The position numbers and the translations under genes were made by a program. A model generated the notes under the pieces. That model had not been told where the DNA came from, searched no databases, and saw only the letters and a list, made by a program, of their open reading frames with translations. A stretch of 40,336 nt of DNA, from assembly GCA_018263175.1 (NCBI GenBank), contig JADFDB010000001.1, positions 64,260-104,595 of the forward strand, written 5' to 3'. Below are positions 16,327 to 24,560 of this stretch, one piece after another. Every line of letters starts with the position of its first letter. The stretch's first letter is position 1. The DNA comes from Spirochaetota bacterium. GTDB lineage: Bacteria > Spirochaetota > UBA4802 > UBA5368.

Positions 16327-19010
16327 TGTGAACCTCCTTCGATAGTGTTTTGATTTTCAATGTTGAACAGCCTGCCGATGTAAAAGTATTTCCAGAATCG
16401 CGAGTCCGAGGTCGATTCCGCGAGGTCAACCCCCGTATATTTTATGACCGCCGGAAGAATGAGCAGTGCGCCCGTCGTGGTCGCGATGAAGGTCACGCCG
16501 ACAAGCAGCGCGAAAAAGATGATCGGTTTGAAGCTCGACACGACAAGCACCGCGAAGCCGAGGATGAGGGCGAGCGCCGTATAGATGATCGCGCGCCCGG
16601 CGGTCGAAAGAGTGGCCCGAATGGCCTCGTCGAGGTCGCTTCCGGCGGACCGGAAATGACGGAAGGTGTTGAGGAAATGGATGGTGTTGTCGACGCCGAT
16701 GCCGATCGTAATCGACGCGATGATGGCGGTCGCGATATCGAGCCGTATTCCGGCCCATCCCATAAGGCCGAAATTCATCGTAACCGCGACCCCGATCGGA
16801 ATGAGCGATACGAGGCCCGCTTTCCAGTTTTTAAACAGAAGCGAAACCACAAGGCCCACCACGGCGAGCGAAAGAAAGAGGCTCATCAGCTGGCCGCGAA
16901 CCACATGTTTCGCCAGCCGGGTGATGATGAGCGGCTCCCCGGATATCGCCAGACGGTATCCCCGCTCATGGAGCATCGGCGATAGGCCCGCCCGGATGGA
17001 GGCGATGATCTCATTGAGACGCGAGGTCGACAGCGGCGCGCCCTCCTTTTCGTACATCCGCGCGAAGAGGTTGACGGTGCGAAATTCATGATCGACGTAG
17101 GGCTCGAAGTCGTCGGCGCGGCCGTCCGAGTTCAGGTCGTCGCCCGAGTATATCTCGAGGTAATCAGCTATATCGGTTGCGGACGCGGGTATCGCGTAGG
17201 CGGCCGGGTCGTCGTTGTTCATGGCCATATTCATGCGCTTTATCACATCGGTGAAGGAGTCGGTACGCCCGATCTGAAAGGCCGCATTGCCGTCCGAAAG
17301 CAGCCAGTTACGAACCTCCTCGACCGTTTGAAGAAAACCGGGGTCCTTGACGCCATCCGTCCTCCCCGAGTCGAGGAGGATGTTGAGGCCCAGGCTTCCG
17401 CCGAAACGCTCGCCGATGAGCCGCGCGCTGACGTTGATCGTATCATCGTCGTGAAAATAGGCGCTTATCGAGGTCTCCGTTTTCAAAAAGCCGATGCCGA
17501 TGCCGGAAAGAACGAGAATCCCCGCCACGACGATCATGACGGCGCGCGTATGGATGGTCGCGAGGTGCGCCATGAAGGCCGTAATGACATCGACCGGGGC
17601 CTTTCCGGAGGATTTTCCTTCGCGGCCCAGGCCCTGCACGGCCCCCGGCAGGCAGATGCAGAGCGCGGGGATGAGCGAGGCGGCGATGAGCACGGCGAAA
17701 AGGGTGCCGATCGCCGAGTACAGTCCCCACTCACGGATGGCGGAGACCTGGTTCGTTACGAGCGTCGCGAAGCCGATCATCGTGGTCAGGCTCGCGAGGA
17801 TCAGCGTGACGGCGATGGTATTCATCGATATCCTGATTCCCTGAACGGGCCCGCGACTGCGTATGAGCTGCGTGTCGAGCGCGAAGCGGTTGAGGATGTG
17901 GATGGAATAGGAGCTCCCGACGGCGATCATGAGCGGCGGAAGCGAAATGCCGATGACGGTGAGCTTGCCGCCCAGATGGCCCATGAGCCCCAGCACCCAT
18001 ATATCGGCGAGCACGAGCGTGATGAAGGGAAGCGCCACACCGAGCAACGAGCGGAAGTTGAGGAAAAAAATCAGGACCATGACGAGCATCACCAGCGGCA
18101 TGAAGAGCCGCAGATCGTGTTGCATGTAGCTGTTGATCTGATGATAGAGGACGGGAATCCCCTGTATGGTTATATGGAGATCCGGATGGCTGCGTGCGAT
18201 CTCCTGCATCTCGGAGGTGATGCCGTCATAATCGCGCACGTCGAGCAGGCGGACAAGGACCCCGAAATCGGAGATTTCGCCGGAGGCTGGATCGCGATAG
18301 AAAATACCCTTAGCAAACGCGGGGTTGGCGGACAATCGGGATCTGAGCTCCGCTATGCTTTTCCCGGACGTCGGCACCTGTCGACGGCCGTCTTCGCCGC
18401 GTTCGACGAGGTCGAATGCGGAAAGGGTGTCGTTACGGCCCGAGAGGTCCTTCATGGTGAAGGGGGACAGTATTCTGTCGACCAGACGCTCGGAGCGCAC
18501 GGTCGCGGACCTTTCAAGCTCGCGGGCGAGCGTCGAGATCCGTGATCGATCGAGGGAGTGCTCTTCTCCGAAAAGCCCGGTGATTTTTCGTGAGAGCAGG
18601 CGCCGGTAGGCCGGATCGTTCTCAAAGCGGGCGAGGAGCTCGTCTCTGCCCACCGGAGCATGTTCGGTGACGGAAAGGAATGCGCGCCGCCGTTCGGCCT
18701 CGCGGGTCCCGTCGAAATCGCGGTATTCCTCGATGTCGCCGATCAGGCTTTCGAATTCGAGAAGACGTGCGCCGCTCCACAGCCTGTCGGGGGCGACATC
18801 CATGATGATGAATTTTCCGTTGTTGCCGTAGATTTTTTTGACCTCTTCGTTCCGGAGGTATTCCGGGTCCTTCGAAGGCATCATGGAGTCGAGTGAGTTG
18901 TCGAAGCGGAGCTTCGGAAGCCCCGTCCCGAACGCGATGGTGATGAGCACAATGGCCAGAACGGTGGCACCGGGACGGCTGATGATAAACCTGATGTATT
19001 TATCGAGCAT
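16323..19010 (-). CDS. RND-family (MMPL-type) exporter
   Basis: An 895-residue inner-membrane permease with the duplicated RND layout: an N-terminal helix (FIISRPGATVLAIVLITIAFGTG), a large periplasmic loop starting KLRFDNSLDSMMPSKDPEY, five membrane helices from about residue 290, then a second copy of the same arrangement. The first half has LMIAVGSSYSIHILNRF and the second IASITIGIGVDNTIHFLNTF, equivalent to proton-relay helix regions. It belongs to the COG1033/HpnN-like exporters of lipids and other hydrophobic molecules rather than to the tripartite drug pumps. It starts eight bases after the tetR-type gene, with a ribosome site overlapping that stop, and overlaps the LolA-like gene by four bases. 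Confidence 0.9.
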   Translation of the reverse strand: MLDKYIRFIISRPGATVLAIVLITIAFGTGLPKLRFDNSLDSMMPSKDPEYLRNEEVKKIYGNNGKFIIMDVAPDRLWSGARLLEFESLIGDIEEYRDFDGTREAERRRAFLSVTEHAPVGRDELLARFENDPAYRRLLSRKITGLFGEEHSLDRSRISTLARELERSATVRSERLVDRILSPFTMKDLSGRNDTLSAFDLVERGEDGRRQVPTSGKSIAELRSRLSANPAFAKGIFYRDPASGEISDFGVLVRLLDVRDYDGITSEMQEIARSHPDLHITIQGIPVLYHQINSYMQHDLRLFMPLVMLVMVLIFFLNFRSLLGVALPFITLVLADIWVLGLMGHLGGKLTVIGISLPPLMIAVGSSYSIHILNRFALDTQLIRSRGPVQGIRISMNTIAVTLILASLTTMIGFATLVTNQVSAIREWGLYSAIGTLFAVLIAASLIPALCICLPGAVQGLGREGKSSGKAPVDVITAFMAHLATIHTRAVMIVVAGILVLSGIGIGFLKTETSISAYFHDDDTINVSARLIGERFGGSLGLNILLDSGRTDGVKDPGFLQTVEEVRNWLLSDGNAAFQIGRTDSFTDVIKRMNMAMNNDDPAAYAIPASATDIADYLEIYSGDDLNSDGRADDFEPYVDHEFRTVNLFARMYEKEGAPLSTSRLNEIIASIRAGLSPMLHERGYRLAISGEPLIITRLAKHVVRGQLMSLFLSLAVVGLVVSLLFKNWKAGLVSLIPIGVAVTMNFGLMGWAGIRLDIATAIIASITIGIGVDNTIHFLNTFRHFRSAGSDLDEAIRATLSTAGRAIIYTALALILGFAVLVVSSFKPIIFFALLVGVTFIATTTGALLILPAVIKYTGVDLAESTSDSRFWKYFYIGRLFNIENQNTIEGGSQ

Positions 19011-19018
19011 GATGGTCC

Positions 19019-19594
19019 TCAGCTTTTATGGTCGAGAAGGCCCGAGAGAAACAGGCTCTTGAAGGCGACGATGCTGTCCTCGACGGTCAGATTGTGCTCC
19101 AGAATGAAATCGGGATTGAGCACGGAGTTGCTCGCCCCGGTCAGAAACCCGACCACGATTGCGGGATGTATGTTCTTGAAGACGCCGGCGCGTATGCCCC
19201 GGCTGATGGTGCCGGTGAACAGGTCGATCTGTTCGCGCTCGAATTCACGAATCCGCTCATTGATGACGGGGTAATAGCGCCGTACGTCCCGAAGGAGCGG
19301 CTGCGAGATGCTGCCGAAGAGCTTGTACGCCGTCTCGAAGAAGCGGTCCAGGCGGGAGAGCGGGTCGGACTCCGTACGCTCGATCGTCCTGAATTCCGCC
19401 CGCATCTGGTCGAGGATCGCGTCGAACACGATTTCGACGAGCTCGTCCTTGCTCCTGAAGAACTTGTAGAGCGTCTTCTTGGATATGCCGCACTCGCTCG
19501 CGATCATGTCGATGGTTATGCCCCGTATCCCGAAAGCCGATGAGAGGCGTTTGAATATCTCGATGATCTTCTGCTTTACGATCGATTCACCCAT
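19019..19594 (-). CDS. TetR-family transcriptional regulator
   Basis: 191 residues. The N-terminal helix-turn-helix reads GIRGITIDMIASECGISKKT with LYKFFRSKDELV, typical of TetR DNA-binding domains. The C-terminal ligand domain is helical and not assignable to a ligand. It is first gene of the TetR-RND-LolA operon and so probably represses it in response to the exported molecule. I chose ATG 19594 because it leaves a standard ~10-residue lead-in; ATG 19627, close after GGGAG, is the alternative. An inverted repeat overlaps its own promoter, suggesting autoregulation. Confidence 0.88.
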   Translation of the reverse strand: MGESIVKQKIIEIFKRLSSAFGIRGITIDMIASECGISKKTLYKFFRSKDELVEIVFDAILDQMRAEFRTIERTESDPLSRLDRFFETAYKLFGSISQPLLRDVRRYYPVINERIREFEREQIDLFTGTISRGIRAGVFKNIHPAIVVGFLTGASNSVLNPDFILEHNLTVEDSIVAFKSLFLSGLLDHKS

Positions 19595-19635
19595 GACCCT
19601 GCACCGTCCAGTGAATGGTATCATCATCTCCCGGA

Positions 19636-19663
19636 GGAAACTATAAAAACCATAATAGTTTCC
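19636..19663. promoter_or_regulatory. Inverted-repeat operator of the tetR-RND operon
   Basis: GGAAACTAT (19636-19644) and ATAGTTTCC (19655-19663) are perfect 9-base arms around a 10-base spacer, followed by a further ATAGTTT (19664-19670) in direct repeat. On the minus strand TTGACA (19678-19673) and either TATTAT (15-base spacer) or TTATGG (17) form the promoter. The repeat therefore sits on the -10 region, as expected for TetR repression. Confidence 0.65.
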
Positions 19664-19678
19664 ATAGTTTTTTGTCAA

Positions 19679-19897
19679 GTCAATAAGCGGTGCCCCCAGA
19701 CAGGCATTGTCTGGAGGACAGAGGCTCGAACGGGATGGGCGATGGTGCCAAATACTGCTGAAGTGGGAGCGGTATTGTATCGATTATATCAGAGTTATAC
19801 TGTAAATGGGGTGTCGCGGACCCTGCATGCCGGGCGATGGCTTGTACGGCATCGCGCCTGCACGTGCCCGTGGCGAGTGATCGGCGAGGATATCGGG
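19679..19897 (+). other. Divergent intergenic region with hairpin and promoter-like boxes
   Basis: This gap holds a hairpin, CCAGACA (19696-19702) with TGTCTGG (19708-19714), and a weak plus-strand promoter, TTGTAT (19775-19780) with TATACT (19796-19801) 15 bases apart. I see no other gene in it; open frames here look like chance extensions of the lipoprotein gene. Confidence 0.4.
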
Positions 19898-20665
19898 ATG
19901 AAAAAACTGAGTTTTGTGGTAATGGCCATAGTGCTGGTTCTGCATGCTTCCTGCTCGGTCAAAAAGGAAGCGCCGCTCAAACGGGAGGGCTCGCCGCTTG
20001 ATGGAAGGCTCGCGTCCTTTTTCACTCTGTGTGCAAAGGACGCCGAGAGCGGGGCGAAGGTCGTCCAGAAACACGACATCGTTAAAATGCTGACTCATTT
20101 CCTGAGGATGGACGGCGGAGGGAAGAAGTACTATCTCCTGGAACGCGAACACATCTCCGAGATGATACTCGCGGTGACCGAGGGCCTGTACTCGGACTTC
20201 ATCCTGATTAACCGGCACGGCGTTGTGGTGTACAGTCGCGAGAACGACGACATCTTCGGAAAGAACGTGCGTAGCGCTCTTTCGGACAGCCCGCTGGCAC
20301 GATGCTTCGCCCGGCAGGACCAGGACCTGTATATCGAGGATGTTGCCGTTTTCCCGCCGGGCTCCGGGCGGTACGGCATTTTTGTAAGCTCGAGGATCGT
20401 GGTTGAGGATTCCTTCCACGGTATTCTTGTTCTGCAGGCGGGGATTGAAAAGGTCGAGGGATATCTGGACGGGAAGACGGAGATACTCGATTACGAGGGA
20501 CGATACCGGATTTCGCCGCGCAGGGAGTTGATTATGACCGAGCATCCCCTGTATGAGCGCATGAAACAGGGTGCGTCAGGCAGCCTGTCGGCGGACGGGA
20601 AGCGTTTCGATTATCATCCGTTCGAATTCCGGGGAATTCGCTGGCTTATCGTCGGCGAGCGCTGA
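19898..20665 (+). CDS. Lipoprotein with a Cache-like sensor domain
   Basis: 255 residues from ATG 19898, which follows GAGGA by eight bases. The signal peptide MKKLSFVVMAIVLVLHASC ends in a relaxed lipobox with Cys19, of the loose kind found in spirochaetes. The body resembles a Cache/PAS-like extracellular sensing domain: SDFILINRHGVVVYSREND, FGKNVRSAL, then VSSRIVVEDSFHGILVLQAGI and a C-terminal beta segment ending FRGIRWLIVGER. Unlike chemoreceptors it has no second membrane helix or signalling domain, so it may bind a small ligand or help a separate partner. The fold call is from pattern, moderate confidence. Its stop abuts the stop of the convergent gene. Confidence 0.72.
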   Translation: MKKLSFVVMAIVLVLHASCSVKKEAPLKREGSPLDGRLASFFTLCAKDAESGAKVVQKHDIVKMLTHFLRMDGGGKKYYLLEREHISEMILAVTEGLYSDFILINRHGVVVYSRENDDIFGKNVRSALSDSPLARCFARQDQDLYIEDVAVFPPGSGRYGIFVSSRIVVEDSFHGILVLQAGIEKVEGYLDGKTEILDYEGRYRISPRRELIMTEHPLYERMKQGASGSLSADGKRFDYHPFEFRGIRWLIVGER

Positions 20666-21934
20666 TCACTCGATCATGAAGCGCGCGACGAGGTCGTGTG
20701 CGTTCATGAACAGTGAAAGGGGACGCTTGTCCCTTGCCCGCTGGCGGTTGATTTTTTTCGCCGTTTCGACGAGCTTTGTGTCGTCGATGGACCGGCCGCC
20801 CGTCTTGAGCAGACCGCTGAGCAGGCCGGGGAAGACCACCGCGGGGTCTATGCGAGAGCGGGAGATGAAATCGCGCACCCCCTTATCGACGATGATGCCC
20901 CGTTCGAGTTCGTCGAAATCTATCAGCGAGATGAGCATCTGCCCGGCCCGAATCCGGTGGAACTCGTCGATCGTGAAATGATTTCTGAACAACAGTATCA
21001 CATCGGCATTGTTAAAGATGTTCTCCGGCGTGGTTGCGAGCCCTCCTGCTTTCTCAAAGGTAAGCATGAACCTCTCGTTATGATCGTATCCAAGCACGCG
21101 ATGGCAGCCAAGACCGTGGAGCAGGCGCGTCATGCGAAGCGAGCTCGTATCGATGCCGATTATTCCGGCGGTCGCTTCGGAAAGGGCGAGGTGGTCCCTT
21201 TCGAGCAGGTTGAGGATCTCCACGAGCAGGAGGAGGGGAAGCTCGTCGTAGAGCGTGGAAACCACGGGAAGCGATATTTCGGAAAGAAGCTGCTCGTATA
21301 TGCCGCTGTCGTCAACGTCCTCCACCCCGGCAATGCGGAGCGCGGCGAACCCTGCATTGATTCCCTGGATCGTTTTGATGAGATCCTCGATCTGTCCGTA
21401 CGTGATGATGAGCGGCAGGGCGTTCAGCCCGGTGAAGTGATTGAGTATCACGGCGTCGCGCTCGAGATCGGCATGCCACAGCCGTATCGTATCGACCGGG
21501 GTCTCGATCCTTTTTTTTATACAGCCGAGCATGGCGACGGTTCTCATGATGCCGGTGCAGAAGTCTCCCCTGCCCAGGCGTATCTGCTCGCGCATGAGCG
21601 CGGCGGCCCCCAGCAGCCGCATTTCGTAATCGCCCTGGTTCTCGATCGAGGTCTTTCCGGCGACGTTCAACAGTCCCCCGGCTATGGAATCCTCGAGCAC
21701 GTTGCGCGCGCTCTGGATCTGGTAGGCGTCGCGGGACGCGGCAGCGACGCCGAGAAAGGCCTCGTATGCTTCAGGATCTGAATATATGATCTCCGTTTCG
21801 TAGAGATCGTGTTCTTCGCCGCTTTCTTTCAGGTTCAGCCGTTGAAGCCGGCACCCGTGCCGGTGCAGTTCATCGGTAAACGAACCGAGGGCTTCCCTGG
21901 CGATTTTAACCTGGAGTTCGACAATCAATTGCAT
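20666..21934 (-). CDS. Malic-enzyme-like protein with N-terminal ACT-like domain, probably catalytically inactive
   Basis: 422 residues. The first ~75 look like an ACT ligand-binding domain (MQLIVELQVKIAREALGSF...). The rest follows the bacterial malic-enzyme order: GGLLNVAGKTSIENQGDYEM, ILNHFTGLNALPLIITYGQ (the LFKxFAGIDxxPI region), a Rossmann core GIIGIDTSSLRMTRLL with LGYDHNE, and a C-terminal PAVVFPGLLSGLL like the family's FPGIFRGAL. Residues expected for catalysis seem absent: no YTPGVA Tyr, RD in place of GK before the LFK region, and RIAGVED in place of the INLEDI metal site. It is therefore more likely a sensor or regulator than an oxidoreductase (inference). Start ATG 21934 has only a GGGG stretch upstream. 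Confidence 0.6.
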   Translation of the reverse strand: MQLIVELQVKIAREALGSFTDELHRHGCRLQRLNLKESGEEHDLYETEIIYSDPEAYEAFLGVAAASRDAYQIQSARNVLEDSIAGGLLNVAGKTSIENQGDYEMRLLGAAALMREQIRLGRGDFCTGIMRTVAMLGCIKKRIETPVDTIRLWHADLERDAVILNHFTGLNALPLIITYGQIEDLIKTIQGINAGFAALRIAGVEDVDDSGIYEQLLSEISLPVVSTLYDELPLLLLVEILNLLERDHLALSEATAGIIGIDTSSLRMTRLLHGLGCHRVLGYDHNERFMLTFEKAGGLATTPENIFNNADVILLFRNHFTIDEFHRIRAGQMLISLIDFDELERGIIVDKGVRDFISRSRIDPAVVFPGLLSGLLKTGGRSIDDTKLVETAKKINRQRARDKRPLSLFMNAHDLVARFMIE

Positions 21935-22046
21935 TGTTATGCCCCGCCGCTTTATTTTTATTATCGAAAGAAGGGGCCCCGATATTAACCATGAAAAGAC
22001 AGGGGACCGGTGAAGAGGGCAAAGCGGGCCTGAGGGGGTGCGATAT

Positions 22047-22062
22047 GCCGGCGGGAGCCGGC
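22047..22062 (-). terminator. Small hairpin right after the flavodoxin-like gene
   Basis: GCCGGC (22047-22052) and GCCGGC (22057-22062) form a six-pair hairpin with a four-base loop, four bases beyond the stop. No T-run follows on the minus strand, so termination is uncertain. Confidence 0.3.
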
Positions 22063-22065
22063 CGC

Positions 22066-22659
22066 TCAGCCTCCGGGGCCGGGGCGAAGGGCAGAGCCGA
22101 GCTTCCGGGCACCGGACAGATGTTTTTCCGGCATAGTGGCTCCATGGATTCCCTCCATGTTCGCGACCAGAAGAAAATCCTCCCGACGATAGTCATATCC
22201 AATCGAATTGAAAAAATGGCGGATGATCGTGACCGTGGGCAGAAACATATTGCGGTAGCGCGCTCCTCCCGTGCAGATCAGGCTCCCCCAGCGTCGTTTC
22301 GCCGCTCCCTCTCTGCGCCGTGTGCTCTCCCACAAAACCTGGCAGCGGTCGATGAAGAGCTTCAAGGGGCCGGGAGGAGACGAGAAATACAGCGGCATGG
22401 AAATCGACAATAGATCGGCCTCTTCGATGGCCTCATAGAGCGGCGTCATGTCGTCGTCGAAAATGCATTCCCTTCGGCGTGCGCAGTGGCCGCAGGCCGT
22501 GCAGGGATGTATCGCGGCATCGTAGAGATGGACGCGCCTTACTTCCGCCGGGCCGAGGGCCGCCAGAAGGGATTCGTGGAGGGTGGAGGAAGCCCCCGTC
22601 TTGCGGGGGCTTCCGAAAAGCGCGAGGACCCTTATCTCAGTCCTCTCGGATACGGGCAA
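22066..22659 (-). CDS. Flavodoxin-fold NAD(P)H-dependent FMN reductase family protein
   Basis: 197 residues. The FMN phosphate loop is [11 protein letters not shown] near residue 16, then a [15 protein letters not shown] segment with four Cys, as in iron-sulfur-flavoprotein/NADPH-dependent FMN reductase relatives, and [20 protein letters not shown], the usual flavin-binding region of this family. Such proteins reduce quinones, metals, azo dyes or FMN; the substrate is unknown. The start is TTG 22659, because GGGAGG (22672-22667) lies seven bases upstream and no other start precedes the phosphate loop. The gene overlaps the PIN/TRAM gene by 23 bases, so the two should be translationally coupled. 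Confidence 0.85.
   Translation of the reverse strand: MPVSERTEIRVLALFGSPRKTGASSTLHESLLAALGPAEVRRVHLYDAAIHPCTACGHCARRRECIFDDDMTPLYEAIEEADLLSISMPLYFSSPPGPLKLFIDRCQVLWESTRRREGAAKRRWGSLICTGGARYRNMFLPTVTIIRHFFNSIGYDYRREDFLLVANMEGIHGATMPEKHLSGARKLGSALRPGPGG
22588..22614 (-). other. Perfect 11-base hairpin inside the flavodoxin-like coding sequence
   Basis: GGAAGCCCCCG (22588-22598) and CGGGGGCTTCC (22604-22614) with a five-base loop lie over the FMN-loop codons, about 45 bases into the gene. Confidence 0.7.
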
Positions 22660-23641
22660 AGATCATCCTCCCGGCCGTCGTCTGAAGCACCGAGGTCACG
22701 ACGACTTCAACCTCGTGCCCGAGGCGGCGCCGTCCGTTTTCGACCACGACCATGGTGCCGTCGTCCAGGTATCCGATGGCCTGGTTGGAGTCCTTGCCCT
22801 CTTTGATGAGCGCGACCTTCATCTCCTCGCCGGGGAGCACGATGGGCTTGAGTGCGTTTGAGAGCTGGTTGATGTTGAGGACCCTGACGCCGTGGAACTC
22901 GGCCACCTTGTTGAGGTTGAAGTCGTTCGTGATCACCATGGCCTTCATCACCTTCGCCATCTTTACCAGCTTGGCGTCGACTTCGTGTATCTCGGGGAAG
23001 TCCATGTCGGAGATCTTCACCATGATGGTCTGGTCTTTCTGCATCTTGTTCAATATGTCGAGGCCGCGCCTGCCGCGGTTCCGCTTTATCGAATCGGCCG
23101 AGTCGGCGATCATCTGCAGCTCGTTGAGGACGAAGTTGGGTATGACCAGTATGCCCTCGATAAAGCCGGTGTCGCAGATGTCGGCGATGCGTCCGTCGAT
23201 GATGACGCTGGTATCGAGTATTTTATAGGCGATGCCACTCTCTTTTCCCTCTTCGGTCTTCTCGGGGATGATGTAATCGAGCAGCGAGATGCTGTCGTTG
23301 TTGATGACGAAAAAGAGCATCGTGGCGAACCCGATTACGTGGTAGATGAGCGCCTTCACGACCGACTGGGACTCGGCGGAAATGGCAAACGGCATCGCGA
23401 CAAAGGCGATGACGAGGAGGTGGCTGAAGATGAGCCCGACGAAAAGTCCCAGGAGCGCGGCCAGGAGTATCCGCGTGGAAAAGGTATGGGATACGTACTC
23501 GATTACGATGATGATCGCAAGCGCGGCCACGGCCGACACGAGCCCGCCTATAATCACCGCCTGCACCGAAACATTGATGTAATACAGCGCGGTGAAAACG
23601 ATCGAGGAAAGGATGAAGAGAATTCTGAAAATTGCTATCAT
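22637..23641 (-). CDS. PIN/TRAM-domain membrane protein (YacL family)
   Basis: 334 residues. Four hydrophobic helices occupy about the first 120 residues. A PIN ribonuclease-type domain follows with acidic residues at [28 protein letters not shown] and [10 protein letters not shown], then a C-terminal TRAM RNA-binding domain ([28 protein letters not shown]). This order matches YacL-type proteins, membrane-anchored PIN proteins of unclear biological role. It lies 126 bases downstream of carD, a linkage I recall from spirochaetes and Gram-positives. AAGGAG precedes the ATG by about ten bases. The flavodoxin-like gene overlaps its 3' end. Confidence 0.9.
   Translation of the reverse strand: MIAIFRILFILSSIVFTALYYINVSVQAVIIGGLVSAVAALAIIIVIEYVSHTFSTRILLAALLGLFVGLIFSHLLVIAFVAMPFAISAESQSVVKALIYHVIGFATMLFFVINNDSISLLDYIIPEKTEEGKESGIAYKILDTSVIIDGRIADICDTGFIEGILVIPNFVLNELQMIADSADSIKRNRGRRGLDILNKMQKDQTIMVKISDMDFPEIHEVDAKLVKMAKVMKAMVITNDFNLNKVAEFHGVRVLNINQLSNALKPIVLPGEEMKVALIKEGKDSNQAIGYLDDGTMVVVENGRRRLGHEVEVVVTSVLQTTAGRMIFARIRED
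22667..22672 (-). promoter_or_regulatory. Ribosome site fixing the TTG start of the flavodoxin-like gene
   Basis: GGGAGG on the minus strand, seven bases before TTG 22659 and inside the PIN/TRAM coding sequence. Confidence 0.7.
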
Positions 23642-23767
23642 ACCGGATGACTCCTTGGATTTATGGCGGGGTTGCGCGTGAACCGATCACCGGATCGGCG
23701 CCATCGACACCACCGCTTGATTTTCCCTCCTGCGGCGAATCCGGACACGGAAAGGCCGCACGCAGGT

Positions 23768-24247
23768 TTACACGGAGAGGGCTTCGGAGACCAGGTTGCC
23801 GGCTTCTTCAGTGTCGAGGTTCTTTGCGAGCGCTATCTCGTGAATAACCAGCTGGTAGGCGTTCTCGTAGAGTTTGCGCTCCATGATGGACAATTCCTTT
23901 TCCCTTCCCCTGCGGTAAAGGTCCCGGGCGACCTCGCCCACTTCATGGATCGAGCCGCTCTTCACCTTGTCGAAATTGCCCTGGTAGCGGAGCTTCCAGT
24001 CGTCCTCGGTGATGACTTCCTTCTTCTTGAGCAGCTCGAGCACCTTGTTGACCTCACGCTTGGAAATGATCGATCGAAGGCCGATTTCCTTGGCCTTGTC
24101 CACCGGGATCATCACTTTCATGCCGCTGTTGATGATCGTTACCATGTAGAACTGGTTCCTCTTTCCAAGAATTACCTTTTTCTCGATAGCATCGATACTT
24201 CCGACCCCGTGCATGGGGTACACAACCTTGTCTCCGACCTTGAACAT
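23768..24247 (-). CDS. carD: CarD/CdnL-family RNA polymerase-binding regulator
   Basis: 159 residues. CarD-family proteins bind the RNA polymerase beta subunit through an N-terminal Tudor-like domain and stabilise open promoter complexes, often at rRNA promoters. The N-terminus [18 protein letters not shown] is the family hallmark; a helical C-terminal DNA-contacting domain follows ([38 protein letters not shown]). ATG 24247 follows GGGAGAGGG closely, and the upstream extension is unlikely. A strong promoter lies about 260 bases upstream, giving a long leader. Confidence 0.93.
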   Translation of the reverse strand: MFKVGDKVVYPMHGVGSIDAIEKKVILGKRNQFYMVTIINSGMKVMIPVDKAKEIGLRSIISKREVNKVLELLKKKEVITEDDWKLRYQGNFDKVKSGSIHEVGEVARDLYRRGREKELSIMERKLYENAYQLVIHEIALAKNLDTEEAGNLVSEALSV

Positions 24248-24510
24248 AGCCCTCTCCCTATAAACGGGGCACGAACGGTCCCCATTCATAGATCGCGAAT
24301 TTTAAACGTTACTCAAAATACCGCCTCTACGGCCATCTTTCCCCTGCCGGCGCGCGGGAAGAGCGCGATACAGCCATTGACAAAACGCTTCGGGGGAAGC
24401 CGATACGGGATTATGCCGGGCCGTCCGCCCCCGCTGTCCATGTCTCACCGCCAGTGGCGGAAAACTGAACAGTACCGTTTTATTTTTGGTATAATTACAA
24501 ACAGGCTCAG

Positions 24511-24538
24511 AGTATAGCACGGGCGGGAGCGATATCAA
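24511..24538 (-). promoter_or_regulatory. Promoter for the carD operon with a ~257-base leader
   Basis: On the minus strand TTGATA (24538-24533) and TATACT (24516-24511) are 16 bases apart, each one base off consensus. Transcription would start near 24504. The gap between this and carD holds no recognised gene; the only notable item is a seven-codon reading frame (24336-24313) after AGGGGAAAG. Confidence 0.6.
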
Positions 24539-24560
24539 GAACAAAAAAAAGACCGGACAA

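Noticed and set aside
17088-18545. A 485-codon plus-strand open frame
   Set aside because: It is antisense to the RND exporter and rich in Asp, Glu, Arg and His runs typical of a shadow frame.
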